From positions 1,595,501-1,659,500 of the forward strand of contig JAWPMT010000005.1 of NCBI GenBank assembly GCA_033344775.1: a DNA stretch of 64,000 bases, read 5' to 3'. The translations under genes and the position numbers were made by a program. The notes beneath the pieces were generated by a model that did no database searches, had not been told where the DNA came from, and worked only from the letters and a program-made list of their open reading frames with translations. Shown here in pieces: positions 54,697 through 62,826 of this stretch; position 1 is the stretch's first letter, and every line of letters starts with the position of its first letter. Origin of the DNA: Cytophagales bacterium. GTDB taxonomy: Bacteria > Bacteroidota > Bacteroidia > Cytophagales > Cyclobacteriaceae.

Positions 54697-55446
54697 TTAA
54701 ATTTGACTTAAACCACCGTCTACTTCGAGTTCGATTCCGTTGATGTATGAGGCATCATCCGATGCCAGGAACAATGCTGCCTTGGCTAACTCTTCTGCAC
54801 TACCAAATCGACCAAGAGGTACTTGTTGTGCGAATCCTTCCGCCATGCCCTGAAGCTGCTCTTCCGGCATATTCATCTTGCCATAAATGGGTGTTTCTAC
54901 CGGACCTGGAGCCAGGCTTACCGCTCTGATCTTTCTTTCCTTCAACTCCGCAGCAAGTACCCTGGACAAGTTTCTCAAAGCCGCTTTCGTTGCCGAATAC
55001 ACACTACCTGCCGCAAAGCCTTTTTGCCCGACAACTGAGGTATTGCTCATAATCACCGCACCATCATTCAAGTGAGGTATAGCTTCTTTAATGAGGAAGA
55101 ATGGTCCTTTGACATTGATATTAAAGTGATCATCAAAGAACTCTTCAGTGATATCTGTGATTGGAGCGAAGAAGGCAATTCCCGCATTAGCGAACAAGAT
55201 ATCGATCTTGCCTAATGCTGCGACTGTCTCACTGACCACATCTTTGGATCGACTCACATCCGCTGCATCAGCAAGGATGGCTTTCGCTCCACCGCCAATT
55301 TCCGTAAGCGCTGCATCTAATGCTTCTTGTCGTCGGCCGGTGATGACCACTTTAGCTCCTTCTTGTACGAAAAGTTTAGCGGTCGCTAGTCCGATTCCGC
55401 TATTGCCTCCAGTGATCAAGGCTACTTTTCCATCTAACTTTCCCAT
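54697..55446 (-). CDS. SDR family oxidoreductase
   Basis: 249 residues, classical short-chain dehydrogenase: cofactor loop TGGNSGIG (about 12-19), NAGIAF, catalytic Ser in SNTSVVGQKG and the YSATK motif (Tyr/Lys), and LAPGPVETP near the C-terminus. It reduces or oxidises an alcohol or carbonyl with NAD(P)H. It follows a tetR gene, and two operator-like repeats between them suggest TetR represses this SDR. Confidence 0.95.
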   Translation of the reverse strand: MGKLDGKVALITGGNSGIGLATAKLFVQEGAKVVITGRRQEALDAALTEIGGGAKAILADAADVSRSKDVVSETVAALGKIDILFANAGIAFFAPITDITEEFFDDHFNINVKGPFFLIKEAIPHLNDGAVIMSNTSVVGQKGFAAGSVYSATKAALRNLSRVLAAELKERKIRAVSLAPGPVETPIYGKMNMPEEQLQGMAEGFAQQVPLGRFGSAEELAKAALFLASDDASYINGIELEVDGGLSQI

Positions 55447-55475
55447 TTCGGTTATATCTGTTTTAGTTTAATTTT

Positions 55476-55529
55476 TATTTGAAACGATCAGTACAAATAA
55501 CGAAAATATTGAAACGATGGTTTCAAATA
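55476..55529. promoter_or_regulatory. Two TetR-type operator repeats
   Basis: TATT(T)GAAACGAT occurs at 55476-55487 and 55507-55518. Each starts an inverted repeat: TATTTGAAAC-GATCA-GTACAAATA (55476-55499) and TATTGAAAC-GATG-GTTTCAAATA (55507-55529). Both lie between tetR and the SDR gene. Confidence 0.55.
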
Positions 55530-55541
55530 AGATTAAAAAAA

Positions 55542-56108
55542 TTATAGACTTTCTAATACTTGATCCGTAACTCCCTCTAAATCAGACTCTAATAAGGAAG
55601 TAATATTTACCCCCTGAAGGTTGGCAAATAAATAGAGTGCCAAAGTCTTGGCGTCTTTCTGTGCATCAATCTCCCCTTTTGATTGTGCCTCTTGAATCAG
55701 TCTCAAAAAAACATTCAGGACCCGATCCTTATTTTCTTTAAGGAACGGAACAATACGAGGCTCGACGTTACTTAACTCGGAAGTACATTTCGAAACCATA
55801 CACCCCATTTTTGGCCCGGATGCTGGTGTCTGCGTCATTCCTTTAAAAAGGGAGATGATGGCTTCCTTCGGGGAAGAATAACCGGAAACAAATTGATTCA
55901 ATGCATCCATTTGTTGGTCCTGATAATATCCTAGGGCTTCTTCGTACAAGGAAAACTTATCCCCAAAAGAATTGTAGAAACTGGACCGATTGAGACCAGT
56001 AACATCTACCAGATCTTGCATAGAAGTACCATTGTAGCCTTTTTTCCAAAAAAGCTTCATGACATTTTCCATGACCTGATTTCGATCAAATGTTACAGAT
56101 TTTGGCAT
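55542..56108 (-). CDS. TetR/AcrR family transcriptional regulator
   Basis: 188 residues. The N-terminal HTH (about 8-50) has FWKKGYNGTSMQDLVDVTGLNRSSFYNSFGDK. The C-terminal ligand domain resembles the TetR_C_16/YcdC-type group, with two adjacent Cys in KMGCMVSKC. It lies immediately upstream of the SDR gene it probably controls. Confidence 0.94.
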   Translation of the reverse strand: MPKSVTFDRNQVMENVMKLFWKKGYNGTSMQDLVDVTGLNRSSFYNSFGDKFSLYEEALGYYQDQQMDALNQFVSGYSSPKEAIISLFKGMTQTPASGPKMGCMVSKCTSELSNVEPRIVPFLKENKDRVLNVFLRLIQEAQSKGEIDAQKDAKTLALYLFANLQGVNITSLLESDLEGVTDQVLESL

Positions 56109-56166
56109 ATTGGAAGGAACGTTCCAAATGCAAAAATAGTTTGGTTTTGTGATTCGGAGGTTTTAT

Positions 56167-56874
56167 CTACGACAATTTACGTTTGTTCTCCACTGTAATC
56201 AGAGACCCTTCAGCCAGCATCACGGATTTCGGCTTCATATCAGACAAGGCTGCAAATTGCTCGCCATAAACTTCTCCAAAATCCACCTCGACTTCATATT
56301 TCTCTACCGGATACACTTGCCATGTCGGATGGGTCACTTCGTATTCATACGTTTTATCCCCGGTCTTTGTATATCCCCAATAGTGTTCGGTGATGAATTC
56401 TACTTCCGATCCTCGCTTGATATTCCTTGGTGTACTTTTGGACAGTACATTCAGGCGATTGGGCTTTCCACGCATCTCCCAACTGTACTCCACCTCCAGC
56501 AGGTCTTTGAATTCCTGCCAGTGATGGCCCATTTTCAGCGTTTGGTAATGCTCTTTGTAAACCGTATTGGCAACAAAAGTCAGGGCAGGTTTAGGTACGA
56601 TCTCCTTGATGAAAACTACCCCGCGCTTCCAGGCTCCCTCCTCTTTGTAGCGAACATAAAACCTCAGATTCACTTCTTCGAAATTGCGATGAAAAGGAAT
56701 GGGAATGTTGAACAATCGGGTATTCAAAAACATGAACCCTACCAGGCTCACATAACAGCTTTCTTTCCAAAAATCTAGTTCCGTACCGTTGGGCACATAG
56801 GGTTGCAGCAATTTCGGATCGACAACATAATTGGCCAAGGCTAATTTTCGCCATTCTGCGGTAAGAAAACTCAT
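56167..56874 (-). CDS. DUF2071 family protein
   Basis: 235 residues. Its DUF2071/YqjF features are FLTAEWRKLALANYVVDPKLL at the start, then SLVGFMFLN, FYVRYKEEGAWKRGVVFIKEIVP, and YRWEEGKR-type C-terminal text. The family is widespread, cytosolic and uncharacterised, with a beta-rich fold related to acetoacetate decarboxylase. It is close to tetR but separated by 58 bp. Confidence 0.9.
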   Translation of the reverse strand: MSFLTAEWRKLALANYVVDPKLLQPYVPNGTELDFWKESCYVSLVGFMFLNTRLFNIPIPFHRNFEEVNLRFYVRYKEEGAWKRGVVFIKEIVPKPALTFVANTVYKEHYQTLKMGHHWQEFKDLLEVEYSWEMRGKPNRLNVLSKSTPRNIKRGSEVEFITEHYWGYTKTGDKTYEYEVTHPTWQVYPVEKYEVEVDFGEVYGEQFAALSDMKPKSVMLAEGSLITVENKRKLS

Positions 56875-57006
56875 GGTTATAGCATTTGAATTACTACAAA
56901 GAAAACAAGTGTACTAACGCTTAAGTTAGGTCGATTTTCGGATTTATTTCAATTCTCCAAAATGACTGACATAGGGTTGTCACCTGGCCCAGACTTCTTT
57001 GCTTCC

Positions 57007-57387
57007 ATGAAATATGTAGTCTTAATATTTACTTTTTTGATGGCCGATGTGGAAGTGCCATTGGAAGAAACTAAAGCAAAAATGAACGAAACAAAAATTG
57101 TAGAATTAGTACTATTCAACCTTAATGATGGAGTTTCTCTGGAAGAAGGTAAAAAAGCCATGAAGGCACTAAATGAATTCGTAAGCCAGCAAGCGGGATT
57201 TGTAAGCAGGAAAACCTCCGTTGCCGAAGACGGACAATTCCTGGACCTGGTTTTTTGGACGGACTTGCAATCAGCAAAAGCAGCTTCTGAAAAGGCGATG
57301 CAAGAACAAAGTATAATGCCGCACTTTTCTGTGATCAATCAGGAAAGCATGACTTTCAAACACTTTGAGGCTTTTATGGATAGGTAG
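57007..57387 (+). CDS. ABM-superfamily (antibiotic biosynthesis monooxygenase-like) protein
   Basis: 126 residues from ATG 57007; ATG 57082 (101 aa) and ATG 56962 are alternatives. The core from NETKIVELVLFNLNDGV to SKAASEKAM is a ferredoxin-like dimeric alpha/beta barrel with LVFWTD. The 57082 start gives the usual family length; the 57007 start adds a hydrophobic segment that could be a signal. The family includes small monooxygenases and heme-related enzymes, and no catalytic residue points to one reaction. Confidence 0.75.
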   Translation: MKYVVLIFTFLMADVEVPLEETKAKMNETKIVELVLFNLNDGVSLEEGKKAMKALNEFVSQQAGFVSRKTSVAEDGQFLDLVFWTDLQSAKAASEKAMQEQSIMPHFSVINQESMTFKHFEAFMDR

Positions 57388-57409
57388 TTCAATTATATCA
57401 TCCAGGGTA

Positions 57410-57460
57410 AAATAAGCGCGTCAAAGAGATACCCTAATCGGAGGTATGATGCGCTTATTT
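57410..57460. repeat. Palindromic intergenic repeat, copy A
   Basis: AAATAAGCGC (57410-57419) and GCGCTTATTT (57451-57460) form a perfect 10-bp inverted repeat around GTCAAAGAGATACCCTAATC, followed by GGAGGTATGAT. The left half, through ATACCCTAATCGGA, recurs at 61978. It may terminate the ABM gene. Confidence 0.6.
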
Positions 57461-57563
57461 ATATGGATCAATTGACTGTCTCTACTCCTACTATTGATAC
57501 TATCTTTCTTCCCAGTTCACTAAAAATTCCGATCTTTCCGTGAATTCAAATCACGGTTACCTT

Positions 57564-58829
57564 ATGGAGCAGAAACATACACTTCGATCGGGTCTATCTC
57601 TGTTATTTTTCCTGCTATTGGTAACCTACTCCTATGGGCAGCAAACTCAAACTGATTCCTACACGCGTTACGAATTGCTTTCACCTGAATCTCAAAAATT
57701 CAGGATCATCTATGATGTCTCAGCCACCACTACCGGAGCCACTTACTATTGGAATACCTTAAGAAAAGGCAGTGAACATGAAATAGATCAGGTCATCGAT
57801 CTCTATTCCGGAATTGACCTGAATTGGTCCATCGTTTCCGGAACTGAAGCCAAAAAAAACGGACATGTCAGGGCTCAGGATGACGGAGAGTATCTACAGG
57901 TCCAACTCGCCAGACCTGTCCCCGAAGGTGGTGAAACACGTCTACGAATTGACAAGACGTACGAAGACCCAAAGAGCTATTTTTCGGAAGGTGAGACAAT
58001 CATTTTTGACCGTACTTTGGGCATTACCAGAAACGCCATTGTTTTGCCTGAGGGTTACGAGATCTCTGCCTGCAACTATCCCTCGCAAGTTGAACGGGAA
58101 GAAGATGGAAGAATCAAGGTGAGCTTTATGCATGAAGGACTTTCAGCCATCCCTTCTCGCGTGGAAGCCAAACCCGTTGAGTTGGCTGATCTGAGGAAGG
58201 AAGAACATCCATGGCCAGATTACCAACCCTACCCTCAGGGCCGGGACAAACGAAAAGCACGACTTAACTATGATTTACGCGAACGTGCCTTTCAGGATAG
58301 AGAAATTGTTTACTTCCTCAAACAGCCTGAAACTCATTCTTTTTTCCTTTACCACGACTATACCGAAAAGCGTCCTGGTGTTGATCGGTACCTCAATATT
58401 GTAAGAACGGGAAGTAAAGCGAGCGATCCATCAGCCATGATATTGGATACTGGTGAAAAACTCAAAGTAGAAACATTGAAGGGTCAGGAGATTACTGAAA
58501 AGGGCATTGAACTTAGTGAAGTTTCTAATGATACAGAAGTGATCGTCATCTGGTTTGACCCGGTAGAAAAGGGAAAAAGTACCCGATTACGGATCAGTGA
58601 AACTTATACCGACCCCAATCGCTATTTGCTTTACCAGGACGAATTGGTGTGGGACCGATCCTTTGGGAGGAATCGCAATGCGGTCGTATTACCAGCGGGC
58701 TGGTCATTGACTACCAGTTCGATCCCGGCTAAGATCAGCACCAATGAATCCGGACAAACCCGACTGGACTTCCTGAATGACCGCCCCGACAACATCGATG
58801 TTTTGATCCGGGCGAGAAGAAAGAAATAA
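57564..58829 (+). CDS. Hypothetical secreted protein with internal duplication
   Basis: 421 residues from ATG 57564 (a GTG at 57540 is possible), with a signal peptide (LLFFLLLVTYSYGQ). Two similar halves are visible: TRLRIDKTYEDPKSYFSEGE... FDRTLGITRNAIVLPEGYE (about 118-165) and TRLRISETYTDPNRYLLYQDE...WDRSFGRNRNAVVLPAGW (about 343-390), each a beta sandwich module. No known family was recognised. It is 1 bp from xerD and may share its transcript. Confidence 0.8.
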   Translation: MEQKHTLRSGLSLLFFLLLVTYSYGQQTQTDSYTRYELLSPESQKFRIIYDVSATTTGATYYWNTLRKGSEHEIDQVIDLYSGIDLNWSIVSGTEAKKNGHVRAQDDGEYLQVQLARPVPEGGETRLRIDKTYEDPKSYFSEGETIIFDRTLGITRNAIVLPEGYEISACNYPSQVEREEDGRIKVSFMHEGLSAIPSRVEAKPVELADLRKEEHPWPDYQPYPQGRDKRKARLNYDLRERAFQDREIVYFLKQPETHSFFLYHDYTEKRPGVDRYLNIVRTGSKASDPSAMILDTGEKLKVETLKGQEITEKGIELSEVSNDTEVIVIWFDPVEKGKSTRLRISETYTDPNRYLLYQDELVWDRSFGRNRNAVVLPAGWSLTTSSIPAKISTNESGQTRLDFLNDRPDNIDVLIRARRKK

Positions 58830-58830
58830 A

Positions 58831-59730
58831 GTGAGCTGGAACACCTTCACCAAACAATTCAAGGCTTTCCTCAAGCTTGAACGGTCTCTGGCAGATAATT
58901 CTATTGAGGCATACCTTCGGGATATCTCCAAGCTGGAAAATTTTCTGGAAATGAGGGAACGCGACCTTACTCCGACCAAAGTACAGCAAACCGATCTGGT
59001 GGATTTCATCGAATTCCTAAATGAACTAGGAATGTCCCCCTACTCACAGGCAAGGATCATTAGCGGCATCAAATCATTCTACAAGTTTTTGGTGTATGAA
59101 GAGTTACTCACAAAAGATCCTTCTGAACTGATCGAGGCACCTAAATTGGGCAGAAAGTTGCCAGACACCCTTAATATTCATGAAATAGAACAGCTGTTTG
59201 AAGCAATTGATCATTCGAAAGCCGAAGGAGCCCGTAACCGGGCCATGCTGGAAACACTCTATAGTTCGGGACTCAGGGTCTCTGAGCTGACCGATCTTAA
59301 GATCAGCAACGTCTATGAAGATCTGGGTTTTCTTCGAATCATCGGAAAAGGCAATAAAGAGCGATTAGTCCCAGTCGGAAAAACCGCCTTGAAATACATC
59401 AAGATCTATCGGGATCAAGTGCGGGTGCATCAGGTGATCAAGTCGGGACAGGAAGATTATTTATTTCTCAATCGACGGGGAGCCAAATTGTCAAGGGTTA
59501 TGATTTTTACGGTGATCAAAAACCTGGCAGCGGCCATTGGTCTGGAAAAGAACATTAGTCCGCATACGTTCCGACATTCATTCGCTACTCACCTTATTGA
59601 AGGAGGAGCAGATCTACGTGCCGTTCAGGAAATGCTCGGACATGAATCCATTACAACCACAGAGATCTATACGCATTTGGACCGGGATTATTTGAAACAG
59701 GTCATTACGGAATATCATCCAAGAAGCTAG
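58831..59730 (+). CDS. xerD: Tyrosine recombinase XerD-like
   Basis: 299 residues starting at GTG. The N-terminal SAM-like core-binding domain (about 1-90) and the catalytic domain (about 105-299) have Arg in SSGLRVSELTDL, Lys in RIIGKGNKER, HTFRHSFATHL, GHESITTTEIYTH with the catalytic Tyr. Length and features fit chromosome dimer resolution at dif rather than a phage integrase. It follows the duplicated secreted protein by 1 bp. Confidence 0.94.
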   Translation: MSWNTFTKQFKAFLKLERSLADNSIEAYLRDISKLENFLEMRERDLTPTKVQQTDLVDFIEFLNELGMSPYSQARIISGIKSFYKFLVYEELLTKDPSELIEAPKLGRKLPDTLNIHEIEQLFEAIDHSKAEGARNRAMLETLYSSGLRVSELTDLKISNVYEDLGFLRIIGKGNKERLVPVGKTALKYIKIYRDQVRVHQVIKSGQEDYLFLNRRGAKLSRVMIFTVIKNLAAAIGLEKNISPHTFRHSFATHLIEGGADLRAVQEMLGHESITTTEIYTHLDRDYLKQVITEYHPRS

Positions 59731-60072
59731 CATCGAAACTTTTGATCGAAAAGCCTACGGCTTCATCCCTCCCAAGAGCATAGCCATGTACTTAAGGAAA
59801 ACGTTATAGAATCTCCCGTCTTCACGAGGTACCGAAGCGATCTTTCTAGGGAGTTAAGGACCATAAATCGTAAGATCGCTTCACTTCGTTCGCAATGACG
59901 ATCCAAATTCATCTTAAATTCAGGTGGATTTATATCATTTAGTCCAGTGAAGATTCTAAAGTTGAAGACTATGCTCCCGAGAGGGGATTATTAGCATTTT
60001 CCTTCTCAAGTTTATTTTTGAAATCATGTTGACTAGGACGAATGCTGGCACAGCCTCCTTTTACGAGTAAAG
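59731..60072. other. Intergenic gap with dispersed repeat and inverted repeat
   Basis: 342 bp with no gene. GAAGCGATCTT (59833-59843) and AAGATCGCTTC (59872-59882) form an inverted repeat with a ~28-nt loop. The segment GATCGCTTCACTTCGTTCGC (59874-59893) followed by AATGACG belongs to the 'TTCGTTCGCAATGACG' type of dispersed repeat common in Bacteroidota. Confidence 0.5.
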
Positions 60073-60570
60073 TTAGGTCTGCTTCAAATCCATCGTTTTC
60101 AGCAACTGTCGAAGCTCATCCCTATTTCTGGTACCGACACAGAACCTTTTCCCGCCTTCCAGATAAATGAGCAATCCCCAGCGACCACTCATGTTGTAGA
60201 CCGTGCCAAATCTGTGTGTCAGTCGGATACCATATCCACCAACGAATCCGTAATTGACCACTTGTAAGTGTTCCACCTGTGCCCATTTGACAGCTCGTTT
60301 AAAGAAGGGAAAGAAACGAACGGTTATGCCTTCTTTATCAAGGGTAAGGTTTAGACGCATGAGAAAAAAGAATCCCAGAAAAGCGATCATCAGTACAGCA
60401 AAAATCATCAGTCCCGTATCTGACAAGGGATTATTTCCAAAGGGTCTGTCCAACCCGATTTGGTAGTACAGACCGAAAAAAGGAATGGAGGCAGCTCCAA
60501 TAAGGATGAGCCATAACCACCATTGCGAGAATCGCTGCTTTTCGGAGTAAGAGACGTTCTTAGCTTCCAT
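60073..60570 (-). CDS. Hypothetical two-helix membrane protein (PH-like C-terminus)
   Basis: 165 residues. Two N-terminal membrane helices (about 18-36 and 52-72) are followed by a soluble beta domain (about 80-160, LTLDKEGITVRFFPFFKR) similar to the bacterial PH-like domains of DUF6141/YdbS-type proteins (tentative). It is last in a four-gene minus-strand cluster, with its start abutting the DUF3887 gene stop. Confidence 0.75.
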   Translation of the reverse strand: MEAKNVSYSEKQRFSQWWLWLILIGAASIPFFGLYYQIGLDRPFGNNPLSDTGLMIFAVLMIAFLGFFFLMRLNLTLDKEGITVRFFPFFKRAVKWAQVEHLQVVNYGFVGGYGIRLTHRFGTVYNMSGRWGLLIYLEGGKRFCVGTRNRDELRQLLKTMDLKQT

Positions 60571-60957
60571 TTACTCGGCATTGACCGGAATAAGAAACAG
60601 CCCAATCACTTCCTTCGATTCTCCGAAGACCACCTTCAGCTTGCAAGGAGCATTTTCAAACTTCAGGATTTGGTAGATGGTCCGATATCCCTCGAGTATT
60701 TTACTAGTGACCGTACCCGTTTCTTTGTAGGCCCCAGCTTGCGCCACTAATCCATCCCAAACTTGCTTTAGTTGTGCTGCAGTCAGGGCACTTTTCATAT
60801 TGGCATCAAAAGTTTCGCGGACCTTTTCGAATTCGCCCTCAGACAAATTAAGCGTAATCCCTTCGGTGATTTCTACCAATGTGGCCCGATCTTCCATCGG
60901 CTGTGAAACACAGGAAAACGCCAAAAGTGTGACTATTGTTGTAGTTAAAAATTTCAT
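60571..60957 (-). CDS. DUF3887 domain lipoprotein
   Basis: 128 residues. A lipoprotein signal (LLAFSCVSQ, Cys16) precedes a single DUF3887 domain (about 35-125) with FEKVRETFDANMKSALTAAQLKQVW and GLFLIPV. DUF3887 is often fused to hydrolases; here it is alone. It starts 10 bp after the Yip1-like gene stop, so they share a transcript. Confidence 0.88.
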   Translation of the reverse strand: MKFLTTTIVTLLAFSCVSQPMEDRATLVEITEGITLNLSEGEFEKVRETFDANMKSALTAAQLKQVWDGLVAQAGAYKETGTVTSKILEGYRTIYQILKFENAPCKLKVVFGESKEVIGLFLIPVNAE

Positions 60958-60967
60958 GGTGTGACCT

Positions 60968-61513
60968 TTATAAAATGAATAAATAGATTTTGTTGATAAA
61001 GAGCATATAAATCAGTTGGCTAATCATGGTGCAAAAGATAAACCCCACCCATAATTTTTGTTCCTTGAGGTTGCCGGACACGCGCAGGGCATGAAAAATG
61101 AGCATCAGCGACCACACAAGTGAGAGATAAACGAAAATGACCGCTAGCAACAATTGTATTTCTGATCCCAAAGGAAGTAACCGTATGAATCCTCCTACAC
61201 TAATGACCAGATAAGGTATCATGGAAAAAGCGATAGTTCCGATAATATCGACTAAACGATAATGAGTGGAACCAAAAAACTGACAATACAAGGCACACAA
61301 AACTGTGAGTGGAACCCAGATGAGCATCAGCTCGAAAAATGGGACATACCAGCCCGTCGATACCGTATAAATGGCAGAAAACATTCCTGTAAAATGCGTA
61401 CCATTGACAGCCGCCAGCGCACTTGCAGCTAACATGCCTAGCCCTCCCAGCAAAAAGGCCTTGACTCCCGCGATTTTCTCAAAAGGATTATAAATGATTT
61501 CCATAGTTGTCAT
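60968..61513 (-). CDS. Yip1-family membrane protein
   Basis: 181 residues with five predicted membrane helices (about 17-35, 45-72, 88-110, 118-140, 152-178). The N-terminal MEIIYNPFEKIAGVKAFLLGGLGM and the GTIAFSMIPYLV segment match the bacterial Yip1 family. It overlaps the upstream DUF2089 gene by 4 bp and lies before the DUF3887 lipoprotein. Confidence 0.85.
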   Translation of the reverse strand: MTTMEIIYNPFEKIAGVKAFLLGGLGMLAASALAAVNGTHFTGMFSAIYTVSTGWYVPFFELMLIWVPLTVLCALYCQFFGSTHYRLVDIIGTIAFSMIPYLVISVGGFIRLLPLGSEIQLLLAVIFVYLSLVWSLMLIFHALRVSGNLKEQKLWVGFIFCTMISQLIYMLFINKIYLFIL

Positions 61514-61800
61514 GATTGTTCGTTTAAATTTTGCTCGATCCGCTTTACTTTTTCGATGAGGTCATCCAATCGATTTCTCAAAGTAGGATAGCTCACATTC
61601 AAGTGCTTGGCCATCGTATTGAGCTTACCACTTTCTTTGAAAAAGTTGAGGATAAACTCCTGCTCTTCGTTGCTTAGGCTCGCTAACAGAGGAAGCTGGT
61701 ATTGCCCACTGACCATTGTATCGCAGTTCGGACATTGCAAACCGGTAACGTTTAGCAAATGATCGCAACTTGGACAATTGACAGGAATCTTCTTGATCAT
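61510..61800 (-). CDS. DUF2089 family zinc-ribbon/HTH protein
   Basis: 96 residues. An N-terminal zinc ribbon (CPSCDHLL...CPNCDTM, about 9-31) is followed by a DUF2089 helix-turn-helix (about 40-90, NTMAKHLNVSYPTLRNRLDDLIEK). It is probably a DNA-binding regulator, and as first gene of the cluster (DUF2089, Yip1, DUF3887, PH-like) it may control its own operon. Confidence 0.9.
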   Translation of the reverse strand: MIKKIPVNCPSCDHLLNVTGLQCPNCDTMVSGQYQLPLLASLSNEEQEFILNFFKESGKLNTMAKHLNVSYPTLRNRLDDLIEKVKRIEQNLNEQS

Positions 61801-61977
61801 TCATCAAAAGTGAGATAATTTTTAATAATATTCAAATTGACTTTAATTTTATTGAAGTAAATCATCATAAAATCACTCCTTCATTTGATTTTCAAGCAAG
61901 GAATCAATCATACTCAGTCTGCTCTCTAATATCAGGGGTTGAGATTTCTCAAAGTGAAAACCTTGGGCTGTATGCTT

Positions 61978-62027
61978 AAATAGCGCGTTAAAGAAATACC
62001 CTAACCGGACGTCCGGTTTTTAAAAAC
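61978..62027. repeat. Intergenic repeat copy B with hairpin
   Basis: AAATAGCGCGTTAAAGAAAT plus ACCCTAACCGGA matches copy A at 57410 with few changes. It is followed directly by a hairpin AACCGGACGTCCGGTTTTT, which can serve as terminator on the + strand and lies between the DUF2089 gene and the PIN toxin gene. Confidence 0.5.
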
Positions 62028-62029
62028 CT

Positions 62030-62461
62030 TCAGGCACTCTTGTAATCTGATCGCTGCAATCCAAGGTATTGCTTAGGTGTTAGCACCAGCAAATGCGAGT
62101 CTCGGAAGTCTTTGAGGTTTCGCGTAAGGATGAGGTCCAATTCACCCTCAGAAGCTGAAAAATACTGCACGGCATCGGTAACATCCTGAAAAACGGATGT
62201 CAAAGACAAGTCCATGATCCGTTGATCGATCGGCAGGACGTTCACCAGGTTTCTGAATCGCACCATTACTTTTCGGCACTCATCAGGGGATAGTTGATCT
62301 GATAAATAATAATAGGCATGGGTCATGGCAATAGGAGAAACATACAAACTGATCCGCTGCTCATCTGCCATGGAAAAAATGGCCTGCGCATCTGTAACAT
62401 GAGGTTCTCTTGCACCAAACAAATCCAGAATGATTGAGGTATCGATTAGTACTTTATCCAT
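62030..62461 (-). CDS. PIN domain toxin (VapC-like)
   Basis: 143 residues. PIN-fold features are the N-terminal LIDTSIILDLF (Asp near 7), Glu/Asp in SDEGELDLILTRN-like SASEGELDLILTRNLKDF and a terminal Asp region. These proteins are ribonucleases that cleave tRNA or rRNA when free of antitoxin. It follows the antitoxin gene, with the stop and start separated by 1 bp. Confidence 0.92.
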   Translation of the reverse strand: MDKVLIDTSIILDLFGAREPHVTDAQAIFSMADEQRISLYVSPIAMTHAYYYLSDQLSPDECRKVMVRFRNLVNVLPIDQRIMDLSLTSVFQDVTDAVQYFSASEGELDLILTRNLKDFRDSHLLVLTPKQYLGLQRSDYKSA

Positions 62462-62462
62462 G

Positions 62463-62702
62463 TTACTTAAATTTCTGCTTTAGCATTTTTGTATCTTTTA
62501 CATTCGTCTGTTCGGGGATATTGATCACTCCGGTCAGGCTGTTAACCAACGGACTATGAGGGCTCTTGGGATCTCCGGGCTCTGTTAACCCGGACAAATA
62601 GCCTTCGACCAATTTGGAAAGGCTCATATTATTTTCCTTAGCGTAGTGCTTGGCCCGCTCAATAATTTCCTGATTTAATTTCAGTGTCAATTTTACATCC
62701 AT
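62463..62702 (-). CDS. DUF6364-type antitoxin
   Basis: 79 residues. An N-terminal MDVKLTLKLNQEIIERAKHYAKENNMSL resembles the ribbon-helix-helix of DUF6364 antitoxins, with a Pro-rich middle and a Lys-rich C-terminus likely to bind the PIN toxin. It precedes the toxin by 1 bp. A palindromic operator lies directly upstream (62708-62742), as expected for autoregulation. Confidence 0.9.
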   Translation of the reverse strand: MDVKLTLKLNQEIIERAKHYAKENNMSLSKLVEGYLSGLTEPGDPKSPHSPLVNSLTGVINIPEQTNVKDTKMLKQKFK

Positions 62703-62707
62703 TTAAA

Positions 62708-62742
62708 TCGTACGTACAATTATTTACAACTAATACGTACGA
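62708..62742. promoter_or_regulatory. Inverted-repeat operator of the toxin-antitoxin pair
   Basis: TCGTACGTA (62708-62716) and TACGTACGA (62734-62742) are perfect 9-bp inverted repeats 17 bp apart, 6 bp from the antitoxin ATG. Confidence 0.7.
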
Positions 62743-62826
62743 AATTAGAAATTTTCTGTTTAAAACCAATCAAAGCAGCATTTCTTACTGGAATGCAGTT
62801 TATTTTCGCACGTTTATTTGCCAGAG

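Noticed and set aside
58831-59730. XerD as a mobile-element integrase
   Set aside because: Length and neighbours fit a housekeeping recombinase; no att sites, cargo or phage genes are present.
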